Of a stretch of DNA of 7,547 bases, positions 1 to 6,906 are shown in pieces. The notes under the pieces were generated by a model. That model was not told where the DNA came from and made no database searches. It saw nothing but the letters and a program-made list of their open reading frames with translations. The stretch covers positions 1 to 7,547 of the forward strand of contig JADGRS010000142.1 in NCBI GenBank assembly GCA_017880705.1. Reading direction: 5' to 3'. This stretch comes from Burkholderiales bacterium. Lineage in GTDB: Bacteria; Pseudomonadota; Gammaproteobacteria; Burkholderiales; Usitatibacteraceae. Made by a program: the position numbers and the translations under genes. Position 1 is the first letter of the stretch, and every line of letters starts with the position of its first letter.

Positions 1-1226
1 GAATCGATGCGGCGCATCATGAAGAAATAGCGCACCGCGTCGCGCCCTACCTCGTCGATGAGGTCGCGTACCGTGACGTACGAGCCCGCGCGCTTCGAGA
101 TCTTCACTTCCTCGCCGCCCTTCATCACGGTGACCATCTGGTGCAGCACGTAATCGGGATAGCCCTTCGGAATCCCCGCGTCCAGCGCCTGCAAGCCCGC
201 GCGCACGCGCGTCACCGTGGAGTGATGATCGGCCCCCTGCACGTTCACGGCCGCATGGAAGCCGCGCCGGAACTTGGCGAGGTGGTACGCGACGTCGGGC
301 ACGAAGTACGTGAACGTGCCGTCGGACTTGCGCATCACGCGGTCCTTGTCGTCGCCGAAATCGGTGGTGCGCAGCCACAGTGCGCCCTCGGATTCGTAGG
401 TGTGGCCCGCCTTCTCGAGCATGCGCAGCGTTTCCTCGACCTTGCCGTCGGTGTAGAGAGAGCTCTCCAGGAAGTAGGAGTCGAAATTGACGCCGAAGGC
501 GCGCAGGTCGATATCCTGCTCGTTGCGAAGGTAGCTCACCGCGAAGCGGCGAATCTGCTCGAGGTCGTTGCCCGCGGCGTCGCCGAAGTGCGCCGCGACG
601 TATTCGCGCGCGATCTCGCGGATGTAGTCGCCGAGATACCCGTCCTTGGGCATCTCGGCTTTTTCTCCACGGGCTTCGCGAACGCGCGCCTGCACGGAGA
701 GCGCGAGATTGGCGATCTGGTTCCCGGCGTCGTTGTAGTAGAACTCGCGCGTGACGCGCCAGCCCTGCCACTCGAGGAGCGCCGACACCGCGTCGCCGAG
801 CGCAGCCTGGCGCCCGTGGCCCACGTGGAGCGGTCCCGTCGGATTGGCGGAGACGAATTCCACCATGATCTTGCGGTCGCCGCCGGCCGTGCCGCGGCCG
901 AATCGCTCTCCTGCGCGGTGGATCTGCGCGATCACCGCGAAACGCGCGCCCGCGGACAAGGTGAGGTTGATGAATCCGGGGCCCGCGATGTCGGCTCTCG
1001 CGATTTCGCTGCTGGTGTCGAGCGCCGCCACGATCGCCTCGGCCGTTTCGCGCGGCTTCCTGCCGACGCGCTTCGCCAGCTGCAGCGCAACGTTCGTCGC
1101 GAAGTCGCCGTGCTCGGCGTTTTTCGGACGGTCGAGCTCTACCGCGACATCGGCATCGGGAAAGGCCTTGCGCACAGCGTCCTGGACGAGGCCGGCGAGG
1201 CGCGCTTTCGAATCGGGGGAGGGCAC
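1..1226 (-). CDS. argS: Arginyl-tRNA synthetase, 5' part (C-terminus beyond the left edge)
   Basis: ArgS attaches arginine to tRNA-Arg in the cytoplasm using ATP; it is a class I aminoacyl-tRNA synthetase. The frame is open from the priA stop to the window edge and shows about 408 residues of a family usually about 560-590 long, so the C-terminal DALR anticodon-binding domain is missing. Counting from the GTG at 1226, an N-terminal tRNA-recognition domain comes first ([20 protein letters not shown] near residues 30-50). The catalytic HIGH-type motif PLHVGHGR follows, with HVGH at residues 134-137 (bases 816-827). The KMSKS-type motif is KISKR, residues 375-379 (bases 90-104). Start choice: an ATG at 1256 would add ten residues with codons unlike the rest (TTG, TTT, CTA) and lies inside a hairpin. 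The GTG start gives an N-terminus of the usual family length. Neither start has a clear Shine-Dalgarno. Identity is secure; the start is not. Confidence 0.96.
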   Translation of the reverse strand, partial: MPSPDSKARLAGLVQDAVRKAFPDADVAVELDRPKNAEHGDFATNVALQLAKRVGRKPRETAEAIVAALDTSSEIARADIAGPGFINLTLSAGARFAVIAQIHRAGERFGRGTAGGDRKIMVEFVSANPTGPLHVGHGRQAALGDAVSALLEWQGWRVTREFYYNDAGNQIANLALSVQARVREARGEKAEMPKDGYLGDYIREIAREYVAAHFGDAAGNDLEQIRRFAVSYLRNEQDIDLRAFGVNFDSYFLESSLYTDGKVEETLRMLEKAGHTYESEGALWLRTTDFGDDKDRVMRKSDGTFTYFVPDVAYHLAKFRRGFHAAVNVQGADHHSTVTRVRAGLQALDAGIPKGYPDYVLHQMVTVMKGGEEVKISKRAGSYVTVRDLIDEVGRDAVRYFFMMRRID

Positions 1227-1248
1227 TAGCGGGAAGGGAAAATCCAAA

Positions 1249-1265
1249 CCCCGCATTATACGGGG
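1249..1265 (-). promoter_or_regulatory. Small hairpin containing TATAAT at the priA-argS junction
   Basis: On the coding strand CCCCG and CGGGG form a 5-bp GC stem, extendable by a G-U and an A-U pair, and are followed by TTTGGATTTT. Inside it sits a perfect TATAAT (1260 to 1255). The hairpin plus T-rich tail resembles a weak intrinsic terminator for priA. The TATAAT could be a -10 box for argS with a start point just upstream of the GTG at 1226, but no TTGACA-like -35 element lies 16-18 bp upstream and there is no extended -10 TG. Both readings are inference. Confidence 0.3.
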
Positions 1266-1283
1266 CGGGGCGCGCGCGCCGCC

Positions 1284-3284
1284 TCAGACTTCCTGCGGAT
1301 CGACATCGAGCGACCAGCGCACATGGCGCCCGCCCTTGTCGGCGAGCTGCAGCCTCCACTCGTGCAGGAAGGGTTGCAGCGTCGCGCGCGAGGCCGCGCG
1401 CACCAGCAGCTGCGCGCGCTCGTATCCGGCCTTGCGCTCGAGCGGCGCGGGGACCGGGTCGAAGACCTCGATGTCCTTCGCTTCGCGCCGCGACGCGAGG
1501 CGTTTCGCGAGGCGCGCGGCGAGCTTGAGGAAAACCGTGGCCTCGCCCGCCTTCCTCGATTCGGCGCGCAACAGCGCAAGGTGCGAGAAGGGCGGAAAGC
1601 CCGCGAGGCGCCGCTCCGCGAGGGCGTCCTCGGCGAAGCGCGCGTAATCCTGGCGCGCCACGGCGGCGAACAGCGGATGCCCGGGGAAGTCCGTCTGGAT
1701 CAGCACCTCGCCGGGCGCTTCGCCGCGTCCCGCGCGTCCCGACACCTGCACGAGCTGCGAGAAGAGGCGCTCCGAAGCCCGGAAGTCGGCGCTGAAGAGC
1801 GCGCTGTCGCAGTCGAGCACGCCGACCAGCGTGAGCTTGGGATAGTCGTGCCCCTTGGCGAGCATCTGGGTGCCCACCAGGATGTCGATCTCGCCCTTGC
1901 GGACCTTCTCGAGGAGCCCTCGCAGCGAACCCTTGCGCGAGGTCGAGTCGCGATCCACTCGAGCGATGCGCGCGTGGGGAAACAGCGCGACGAGCGTTTC
2001 TTCGACGCGCTGCGTGCCGTGGCCGATGGGGGCGAGATCGGCGGCCCCGCAGTCGGGGCACACGGCCGGGATGCGGCTGCGATGCCCGCAATGATGGCAG
2101 CGCATTTCGCGCGCCCCCAGGTGGACGACCAGGTTCGCGCTGCAGCGCTTGCAGGTCGAGTGCCACGCGCATGCGCGGCAGAAGAGCACCGGCGAGAAGC
2201 CGCGCCGGTTCACGAAGATGAGCGATTGCTCCTTCTTCGCCAGGCGCCCGCGAATCGCTTCCACCAGCGCGTGGCTGAAGCCCTCGTGCGGGCGATCGGC
2301 GCGCGTGTCGACAGTGCGCACGACGGGCATCGCCGAGCCGCTCGATGCGCGCCGCGTGAGGGATGCAAGAACATAGCGGCCATCGCGCGCGTTCGCGAAG
2401 GTTTCGAGCGAAGGCGTCGCCGAGCCGAGGATCACGGGAATTCCGAGGCGCTGGGCGCGGCGCACCGCGATGTCGCGGGCGGAGTAGCGCAGCCCTTCCT
2501 GCTGCTTGTACGAGAGATCGTGCTCCTCGTCGACCACGATGATGCCGAGCCGGCGAAACGGCATCAGCACCGCGAGGCGGGTCCCGAGCACGATGTGCGC
2601 GGCGCCCGATTGCGCCGCGAGCCACGTCGCGGCGCGCTCGCCCTCTCCGAGATGGCTGTGGGCGGCGACCAGCTTCGCCTCGGGAAAGCGCTGGCGGACC
2701 TGCATCTCGAACTGCGGCGTGAGCCCGATCTCGGGCACGAGGAAGAGCGCCTGGCGTCCCGCGGCCAGCGCGCGCGCGATGAGGTGCAGGTACACCTCGG
2801 TCTTGCCGCTGCCCGTGACTCCGTGGAGGAGCACGGCCTGGAAAGCATCCGATTCCGTGTCGCACAACGCGATCGCCTCGCGCTGCTCCTGTGTGAGCGG
2901 CTGAGCTTCGACGAGTCGCGGGGCGGCTCCTCCCGCCTCGCCCGGAGCGCCGAGCGGCCGGCGCGACACCTGCCGCAAACGTGGCGGCAGCACGGTTCCC
3001 AGGACTTCGCCAAGCGGCCTCTGGTAGTAGCGCGCGCAGAAGTCGTACAGCTCGAGCTCGGCGCTCGCGATGGGAGGAATGTCCGCGACGACCGATTCGA
3101 TCGACTTCAGACGTTCAACGGGGACGCGGCTGCCCTCGGCCAGCCCCACCACGACACCAACCCTTCGCGTGCGCCCGAAGGGCACCACCACGAGCGATCC
3201 GATGGGTGCCAGCTGCCCCTCGGGAATGAGGAAATCGAAGGCCTCTTCCAGAGGGACATCCAGTGCGACATGAGCGAGTTTCAC
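1284..3284 (-). CDS. priA: Primosomal protein N' (replication restart helicase PriA)
   Basis: PriA recognises stalled or collapsed replication forks, unwinds DNA 3' to 5' with ATP, and directs reloading of the replicative helicase. The 666-residue product is complete and somewhat shorter than the 732-residue E. coli protein. Domains in order: an N-terminal 3'-DNA-end-binding domain (about 1-105); a helicase core with Walker A GVTGSGKT (155-162), DEEH box (252-255) and GSATPSLE motif III (287-294); a zinc-binding insert with all eight expected cysteines in four pairs (C369/C372, C378/C381, C396/C399, C409/C412); then GTQMLAKGHD (471-480) and QVSGRAGRGE (motif VI, 513-522). The C-terminal domain follows to residue 666. 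No core residue is missing. The start is a GTG (bases 3284-3282) with no convincing Shine-Dalgarno; it is the start that gives the normal family N-terminus. The upstream spacer carries DnaA-box repeats ending 16 bp before the start, so DnaA control is possible. Its stop is the in-frame stop that bounds argS. Confidence 0.98.
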   Translation of the reverse strand: MKLAHVALDVPLEEAFDFLIPEGQLAPIGSLVVVPFGRTRRVGVVVGLAEGSRVPVERLKSIESVVADIPPIASAELELYDFCARYYQRPLGEVLGTVLPPRLRQVSRRPLGAPGEAGGAAPRLVEAQPLTQEQREAIALCDTESDAFQAVLLHGVTGSGKTEVYLHLIARALAAGRQALFLVPEIGLTPQFEMQVRQRFPEAKLVAAHSHLGEGERAATWLAAQSGAAHIVLGTRLAVLMPFRRLGIIVVDEEHDLSYKQQEGLRYSARDIAVRRAQRLGIPVILGSATPSLETFANARDGRYVLASLTRRASSGSAMPVVRTVDTRADRPHEGFSHALVEAIRGRLAKKEQSLIFVNRRGFSPVLFCRACAWHSTCKRCSANLVVHLGAREMRCHHCGHRSRIPAVCPDCGAADLAPIGHGTQRVEETLVALFPHARIARVDRDSTSRKGSLRGLLEKVRKGEIDILVGTQMLAKGHDYPKLTLVGVLDCDSALFSADFRASERLFSQLVQVSGRAGRGEAPGEVLIQTDFPGHPLFAAVARQDYARFAEDALAERRLAGFPPFSHLALLRAESRKAGEATVFLKLAARLAKRLASRREAKDIEVFDPVPAPLERKAGYERAQLLVRAASRATLQPFLHEWRLQLADKGGRHVRWSLDVDPQEV

Positions 3285-3309
3285 GCAGCGGGAAAAGCCC
3301 GGATAAGCC

Positions 3310-3318
3310 TGTGGATAA
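3310..3318 (-). promoter_or_regulatory. Perfect DnaA box (TTATCCACA)
   Basis: The plus strand reads TGTGGATAA, so the minus strand carries TTATCCACA, the strongest consensus nonamer for the initiator DnaA. It spans the junction of the first two 12-bp repeat units. Binding is not demonstrated, but a match to the full nonamer beside a second near-match is unlikely to be random in a GC-rich spacer. Confidence 0.7.
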
Positions 3319-3321
3319 GTC

Positions 3322-3330
3322 TGTGAATAC
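3322..3330 (-). promoter_or_regulatory. Near-consensus DnaA box (GTATTCACA)
   Basis: Minus-strand GTATTCACA differs from the TTATNCACA consensus only at the first base. It lies 3 bp from the perfect box and in the same orientation, as in clustered boxes where DnaA binds cooperatively. Weak alone, plausible as part of the array. Confidence 0.45.
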
Positions 3331-3347
3331 GTCTGGCGCGCAAGAGC

Positions 3348-3377
3348 GAGGATCGCCCCGATTCGGGCGAATTCCTC
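3348..3377. promoter_or_regulatory. GC-rich imperfect hairpin in the hemE-priA spacer
   Basis: TCGCCC (3353-3358) pairs with GGGCGA (3365-3370) around a 6-base loop. GAGGA (3348-3352) pairs with TCCTC (3373-3377), leaving a 2-base bulge. Together this makes 11 base pairs. No T-run follows on either strand, so it is not a typical intrinsic terminator. It may be a leader structure of the priA transcript or a protein site. Confidence 0.3.
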
Positions 3378-3388
3378 ATGGGGCTTCG

Positions 3389-3413
3389 TTCAATTCCGCT
3401 GCACGCAATTGAA
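3389..3413. promoter_or_regulatory. Inverted repeat TTCAATT-N11-AATTGAA (possible operator)
   Basis: Perfect 7-bp arms at 3389-3395 and 3407-3413 flank an 11-bp centre. The T-N11-A geometry with AT-rich dyad arms is that of LysR-type regulator sites. It lies about 105 bp upstream of priA, where an operator could act, but no regulator gene is present in the window and no promoter is clear next to it. Chance or another regulator family is possible. Confidence 0.3.
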
Positions 3414-3485
3414 ATCAAACGCGATTTCTGGGATGTCCTACAGGCATGCAAAAGTGACGGTTCGATGACGCGAGAACGCCGGGAG

Positions 3486-3494
3486 TGTGAATAA
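3486..3494 (-). promoter_or_regulatory. DnaA box (TTATTCACA) beside an AT-rich patch
   Basis: The plus strand TGTGAATAA gives TTATTCACA on the minus strand, which fits TTATNCACA fully. It has the same orientation as the boxes at 3310-3330 and lies about 160 bp from them. Just beyond it, 3510-3523 is a 14-base run with only one G or C, including the palindrome AAATATTT (3511-3518). This is the most AT-rich patch in the window and abuts the end of hemE. Confidence 0.5.
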
Positions 3495-3531
3495 GCAATC
3501 ACATCAGCACAAATATTTTTCTTGACAGAGC

Positions 3532-4587
3532 CTATGCCGCGTGGGCCCCGAGGGAGCGTGAATGCACCGCCTCGACGAGCGCGGCGACATGCTCGGGGGG
3601 CGTGTATTGGGACACGCCGTGGCCGAGGTTGAAGACGTGGCCCGGCGCCGCGCCGAATGAGCGCAGCACGCGCTCGACTTCCCGCTCGATGGCCTCCGGA
3701 GGAGCGAAGAGGGCCATCGGATCGAGGTTGCCCTGCAGGCCCACGCTCGAGCCCACGCGGCGCCGCGCATCGCCGAGATTGGTCTGCCAGTCGATGCCGA
3801 GAGTGTCGGCGCCGCTTTGCGCCATCGCCTCGAGCCACGCGCCGCCACCCTTGGTGAAGAGAATTCGGGGCACGACGCGCCCTTCGCTCGTGCGCGTGAT
3901 GCCGGCGAGCACCTGCTTCGAGTAGGCGAGCGAGAACTCGTGGAACGCGGCATCGGCGAGGACGCCGCCCCAGGTGTCGAAGATCATCACCGCCTGCGCG
4001 CCCGCGGCGATCTGTGCATTCAGGTATTCGATCACGGCGCGGGCATTGGTCGCAAGGATGCGATGCATCAGGTCGGGACGCGAGTACAGCATCGTCTTCA
4101 GGAGGCGGAAGTCGTCGCTGCCGCCGCCCTCGACCATGTAGCAGGCGAGCGTGAACGGGCTCCCGGAAAATCCGATGAGCGGAACGCGGCCCTTCAATTC
4201 CTTGCGCGTGAGCGAGATCGCGTCGAACACGTAGCGCAGCTTCTCGAGGTCGGGCGCTTCGAGCGCCATGATGTCGCGCTCCGCGCGCAGCGGGTTCGCG
4301 AATTTCGGGCCCTCGCCCTCGACGAAATGAAGGCCGAGCCCCATCGCGTCGGGCACCGTGAGGATGTCGGAAAAGATGATCGCCGCGTCGAGGGCGAAAC
4401 GGCGCAGCGGCTGCAGCGTCACCTCGCACGCGAGCTCGGGCGTCTTCGCGAGCGCGAGGAAGCTTCCCGCCTTGCGCCGCGTCTCGTTGTATTCGGGAAG
4501 GTAGCGGCCCGCCTGGCGCATGACCCAGATCGGCGTGTACGGCGTGGCCTCGCGCATCGCCGCGCGAAGGAAGGTGTCATTCTGCAT
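3532..4587 (-). CDS. hemE: Uroporphyrinogen III decarboxylase
   Basis: HemE removes the four acetate carboxyl groups of uroporphyrinogen III to give coproporphyrinogen III, a cofactor-free cytoplasmic step of heme synthesis. The 351-residue product is full family length (about 350-355). The signature near the N-terminus, [15 protein letters not shown], contains R24 and R28, which bind substrate carboxylates. D74 in FSDIL is the conserved aspartate that contacts the pyrrole nitrogens (D86 in the human enzyme). Y150 in CYMVEG and H323 in LGHGV correspond to human Y164 and H339. A threonine (T205, FDTWGG) sits near the human S219 position, as is usual in bacteria. The ATG at 4587 gives the normal N-terminus; no strong Shine-Dalgarno precedes it. 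It follows the hydrolase after 53 bp on the same strand, so co-transcription is possible. No intrinsic terminator is seen after the stop. Identity is certain. Confidence 0.98.
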   Translation of the reverse strand: MQNDTFLRAAMREATPYTPIWVMRQAGRYLPEYNETRRKAGSFLALAKTPELACEVTLQPLRRFALDAAIIFSDILTVPDAMGLGLHFVEGEGPKFANPLRAERDIMALEAPDLEKLRYVFDAISLTRKELKGRVPLIGFSGSPFTLACYMVEGGGSDDFRLLKTMLYSRPDLMHRILATNARAVIEYLNAQIAAGAQAVMIFDTWGGVLADAAFHEFSLAYSKQVLAGITRTSEGRVVPRILFTKGGGAWLEAMAQSGADTLGIDWQTNLGDARRRVGSSVGLQGNLDPMALFAPPEAIEREVERVLRSFGAAPGHVFNLGHGVSQYTPPEHVAALVEAVHSRSLGAHAA

Positions 4588-4640
4588 CGGGGGATTTTCT
4601 CACGGACGGGCCCTGTGCCCGGCCGAGTCGCGAGTTCGGG

Positions 4641-5495
4641 TCAGAGATGGCGATCGAGGAATGATCGGAGCGTGGCGGCGTAACGGGGATTGAGGTCGAT
4701 GTCGTTGTGGCCGAATCCCTCGAAGGACACGCGCTCGGCGGCGCCGCCCCACGCCGCGGCGAGACGTTCCGAGTGGCTCATCGGAATGAGCGTATCGGCG
4801 CTGCCCATAAGGAAAAGCGCGGGCGCGCGGATGCCCGGCGCGCGCGCCATCGAGTCGAAAGGATGGCGGATGAGAAGCGATACGGGGAGCCACGGATACG
4901 TCGCCTTCGCGATCTCGACCGCGCTGTCGAAAGGCGAAGTGAGGATCACGCACTTGGCGGGCCGCATCGCGGCGACCTGAACCGCGACGCCGGCTCCGAG
5001 GCTGCGCCCGTGGAGAGCGATGCGCGAGGCGTCGAAATCGCCGCGGCGCACCGCCCAGTCGAATAGCGCCGCGCCATCGGCGACCAGCGCCGTCTCGCCC
5101 GGCTTGCCGCCGCTCTCGCCGTAGCCGCGGTAGTTGACGAGGAGCACGGCGCGCTCGCCATAGAGCTCCGCGACGAGGGGCGCGAACGAAGTGACTTCCT
5201 CGGCATTGCCGCCGAAGTAGATGACGAGCGGGGGACGCTCGATCGGAGGCAGCGCGAGCACGCCGACCAACTGAATGCCGTCGGCAGCGGTGAACGAGAC
5301 ATTCTCGAGGCGCCACCCGCGAGGCGCGGCCGGGCGTTGCGTGGCGGGCTGCGGATAGAAGATGAGGCGCTCCTGCCCGAGCCAAACGAGCACCGCGATC
5401 GCGAGATACCCGATGACGCCGGCGAGGAGGAGGTACTTCAGCGCGCTGAAGGCGACCTCAACGCGGCAGCTCCGAGGCGCCCATGAGGAACGCAT
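4641..5495 (-). CDS. Membrane-anchored alpha/beta hydrolase, substrate unknown
   Basis: A serine hydrolase of the alpha/beta fold, resembling the COG1073 / Bem46-ABHD13-like group. It has 284 residues. A single hydrophobic segment at about residues 19-39 looks like an N-terminal membrane anchor. It is followed by the family-typical [10 protein letters not shown], then FGGNAEE (94-100), which resembles an oxyanion-hole loop. The catalytic triad reads as S165 in GRSLG (a GxSxG nucleophile elbow), D234 in GSADTLIP and H263 in GFGHND. Start: the ATG at 5495 overlaps the end of gltD by 38 bp. The next usable start, a GTG at 5393, would delete half the membrane segment, so the ATG is preferred although no Shine-Dalgarno is visible. 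The overlap suggests translation coupled to gltD. Nothing in the sequence shows the substrate; an esterase, lipase or peptidase role is equally possible. A direct link to glutamate or heme metabolism is not supported. Confidence 0.9.
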   Translation of the reverse strand: MRSSWAPRSCRVEVAFSALKYLLLAGVIGYLAIAVLVWLGQERLIFYPQPATQRPAAPRGWRLENVSFTAADGIQLVGVLALPPIERPPLVIYFGGNAEEVTSFAPLVAELYGERAVLLVNYRGYGESGGKPGETALVADGAALFDWAVRRGDFDASRIALHGRSLGAGVAVQVAAMRPAKCVILTSPFDSAVEIAKATYPWLPVSLLIRHPFDSMARAPGIRAPALFLMGSADTLIPMSHSERLAAAWGGAAERVSFEGFGHNDIDLNPRYAATLRSFLDRHL

Positions 5496-6903
5496 CGACT
5501 TCGCGCGCGCATTGGCGTCCCTCGCGAATCGCCCACACCACCAGCGATTGGCCGCGGCGCATGTCGCCCGCGGCGAACACCTTCGCGACGGAGGTCGCGT
5601 AGCAACCGGGCCCGTCCGTCGAAGCCTTCACGTTGCCGCGCGCGTCCTTCGCGACGCCGAGCTGCTCGATGAGCCCCTCGTGCACGGGATGCACGTAACC
5701 CATCGCGAGGAGGACGAGCTGCGCGGGAATGGTGAATTCGGTGCCGGGCACTTCCTTCATCTTCATGCCGCCCTTCTCGTCCTTCACCCATTCCACGTGG
5801 CATGCCGTGAGGCTCTGGACCTTGCCACCGTTGCCTTCGAAGCGTTTCGTCGTGACGGCGAAATCGCGCTCGGCGCCCTCTTCGTGGGAAGAAGACGTGC
5901 GCATCTTGAGCGGCCAGTAGGGCCAGGTAAGCGGCTTGTTCTCGTGTTCCGGCGGCTGCGGCATGAGCTCGAAGTTGACGACCGACGCGGCGCCCTGGCG
6001 AATCGAGGTGCCGATGCAATCGCTTCCGGTGTCGCCGCCGCCGATCACGACGACGTGCTTGCCCGTGGCGACCAGCGGATTGTCGACCTTGTCGCCCGCC
6101 ACGCGCTTGTTCTGCAGCGGCAGGAAGTCCATGGCGAAGTGGATTCCGTCGAGCTCGCGTCCCGTCACCGGGAGGTCTCGGGGCTTCTCGGACCCGCCGG
6201 TGAGGGCGATGGCGTCGAATTGCCCGAGGAGCTCCTTCGCCGCGATGGTGACGCCGACATGCGCATTCGGCCTGAACGTGACGCCTTCGAGCGTCATCTG
6301 CTCGATGCGCCGGTCGATGAGGTGCTTCTCCATCTTGAAGTCGGGAATGCCGTAGCGCAGCAGCCCCCCGATGCGGTCGTTCTTCTCGAAGAGCGTCACG
6401 TCGTGCCCCGCGCGCGCAAGCTGCTGCGCGCACGCCATGCCCGCGGGGCCCGAGCCCACCACGGCGACCCTCTTGCCGGTCTTGCGGTGCGGGATCTGCG
6501 GCACGACCCAGCCTTCCGCGTATCCCCGGTCGACGATCGCCTGCTCGATCGACTTGATCGTCACGGGATTGTCGTTGATGTTGAGCACGCACGCGGCTTC
6601 ACAAGGCGCGGGGCACACGCGGCCGGTGAACTCCGGGAAGTTGTTGGTCGAGTGCAGCACCGCGAGGGCCTCGCGCCAGCTCCCGTGATAAACGAGGTCG
6701 TTCCAGTCCGGGATGATGTTGTTGACGGGGCATCCGGTCTGGCAGAACGGGATGCCGCAGTCCATGCAGCGCGCGGCCTGCTTTCCCATCTCCTCTTCCG
6801 GAAGGGGGCGGATGAATTCCTTGTAGAACTTGATGCGCTCTGGCACCGGCACGTAGGGCCGGTCGCGACGCTCGATCTCGATGAAGCCGGTGATCTTTCC
6901 CAT
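5458..6903 (-). CDS. gltD: Glutamate synthase (NADPH) small subunit
   Basis: GltD is the beta subunit of GOGAT. It takes electrons from NADPH through FAD and passes them via iron-sulfur clusters to GltB, which forms two glutamates from glutamine and 2-oxoglutarate. The product has 481 residues, close to the 472 of E. coli. The N-terminal domain carries the [4Fe-4S] cysteines in [14 protein letters not shown] (C46, C49, C54, C58) and CPAPCEAAC (C97, C101, C105). The FAD-binding Rossmann motif is [13 protein letters not shown] (GSGPAG, 150-155). The NADPH-binding motif is [11 protein letters not shown] (about 287-296). The C-terminal FAD-contacting segment is [18 protein letters not shown] (442-459). 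No expected motif is lost. The ATG at 6903 follows the gltB stop after 3 bp, the usual tight gltBD operon arrangement, with only a weak ribosome site. Nitrogen control of the operon would act upstream of gltB, outside the window. Confidence 0.98.
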   Translation of the reverse strand: MGKITGFIEIERRDRPYVPVPERIKFYKEFIRPLPEEEMGKQAARCMDCGIPFCQTGCPVNNIIPDWNDLVYHGSWREALAVLHSTNNFPEFTGRVCPAPCEAACVLNINDNPVTIKSIEQAIVDRGYAEGWVVPQIPHRKTGKRVAVVGSGPAGMACAQQLARAGHDVTLFEKNDRIGGLLRYGIPDFKMEKHLIDRRIEQMTLEGVTFRPNAHVGVTIAAKELLGQFDAIALTGGSEKPRDLPVTGRELDGIHFAMDFLPLQNKRVAGDKVDNPLVATGKHVVVIGGGDTGSDCIGTSIRQGAASVVNFELMPQPPEHENKPLTWPYWPLKMRTSSSHEEGAERDFAVTTKRFEGNGGKVQSLTACHVEWVKDEKGGMKMKEVPGTEFTIPAQLVLLAMGYVHPVHEGLIEQLGVAKDARGNVKASTDGPGCYATSVAKVFAAGDMRRGQSLVVWAIREGRQCAREVDAFLMGASELPR

Positions 6904-6906
6904 GGC

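Larger units (their letters stand above)
3301..3336 (-). repeat. Three-unit 12-bp tandem repeat carrying DnaA boxes
   Basis: The plus strand reads GGATAAGCCTGT, GGATAAGTCTGT, GAATACGTCTGG at 3301-3312, 3313-3324 and 3325-3336. The first two units differ at one base and the third is more diverged. On the coding strand the units place TTATCC-type nonamers head to tail, 12 bp apart, about one helical turn. That is a layout suited to cooperative binding of DnaA protein. The array ends 16 bp upstream of the priA GTG, in its likely 5' leader. The repeat is plain to see; the DnaA role is inferred from the boxes it contains. Confidence 0.8.
3285..3531. other. hemE-priA intergenic spacer
   Basis: This 247-bp spacer is the only sizeable gap in the window and is visibly less GC-rich than the genes around it. 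It contains the DnaA-box array next to priA, the hairpin, the inverted repeat, and the DnaA box with AT-rich patch next to hemE. I find no tRNA or convincing intrinsic terminator. The priA promoter presumably lies here, but no good -35/-10 pair stands out. Short open frames exist on both strands, with no Shine-Dalgarno and no recognisable product. Confidence 0.6.

Noticed and set aside
141..1229. 362-codon plus-strand open frame
   Set aside because: It is antisense to argS, whose minus-strand frame carries the HVGH and KISKR motifs; the plus-strand product has no recognisable domain.
1323..3326. 667-codon open frame on the plus strand across all of priA
   Set aside because: Antisense shadow: the opposite strand encodes a complete PriA with every helicase and zinc motif, and the plus-strand translation is a low-complexity Arg/Ala/Glu-rich sequence typical of GC-rich antisense frames.
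3378..3494. 38-codon plus-strand frame in the hemE-priA spacer, starting MGLRSIPLHAIEI
   Set aside because: No Shine-Dalgarno, A/T-rich third positions unlike the neighbouring genes, and its stop lies within a DnaA box; it overlaps the inverted repeat and is better explained as regulatory DNA.
3522..3550. TTGACA on the plus strand at 3522-3527 as a -35 box
   Set aside because: No -10-like sequence lies 16-18 bp downstream (GC-rich hemE 3' end) and there is no plus-strand gene for it to serve.
3281..4429. 382-codon minus-strand frame overlapping hemE and running through the spacer into the priA start
   Set aside because: It is an alternative frame of hemE, rich in Arg and Ala with no domain; only its last 32 codons, downstream of a separate ATG, are considered as a possible leader.
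4588..4640. Short inverted repeats (CGGGC/GCCCG) in the hydrolase-hemE gap as a terminator
   Set aside because: Only a 5-bp stem with no T-run after it; such repeats are expected by chance at this GC content.
3817..4683. 288-codon plus-strand frame opposite hemE
   Set aside because: Antisense shadow of a fully conserved HemE; no motif in its translation.
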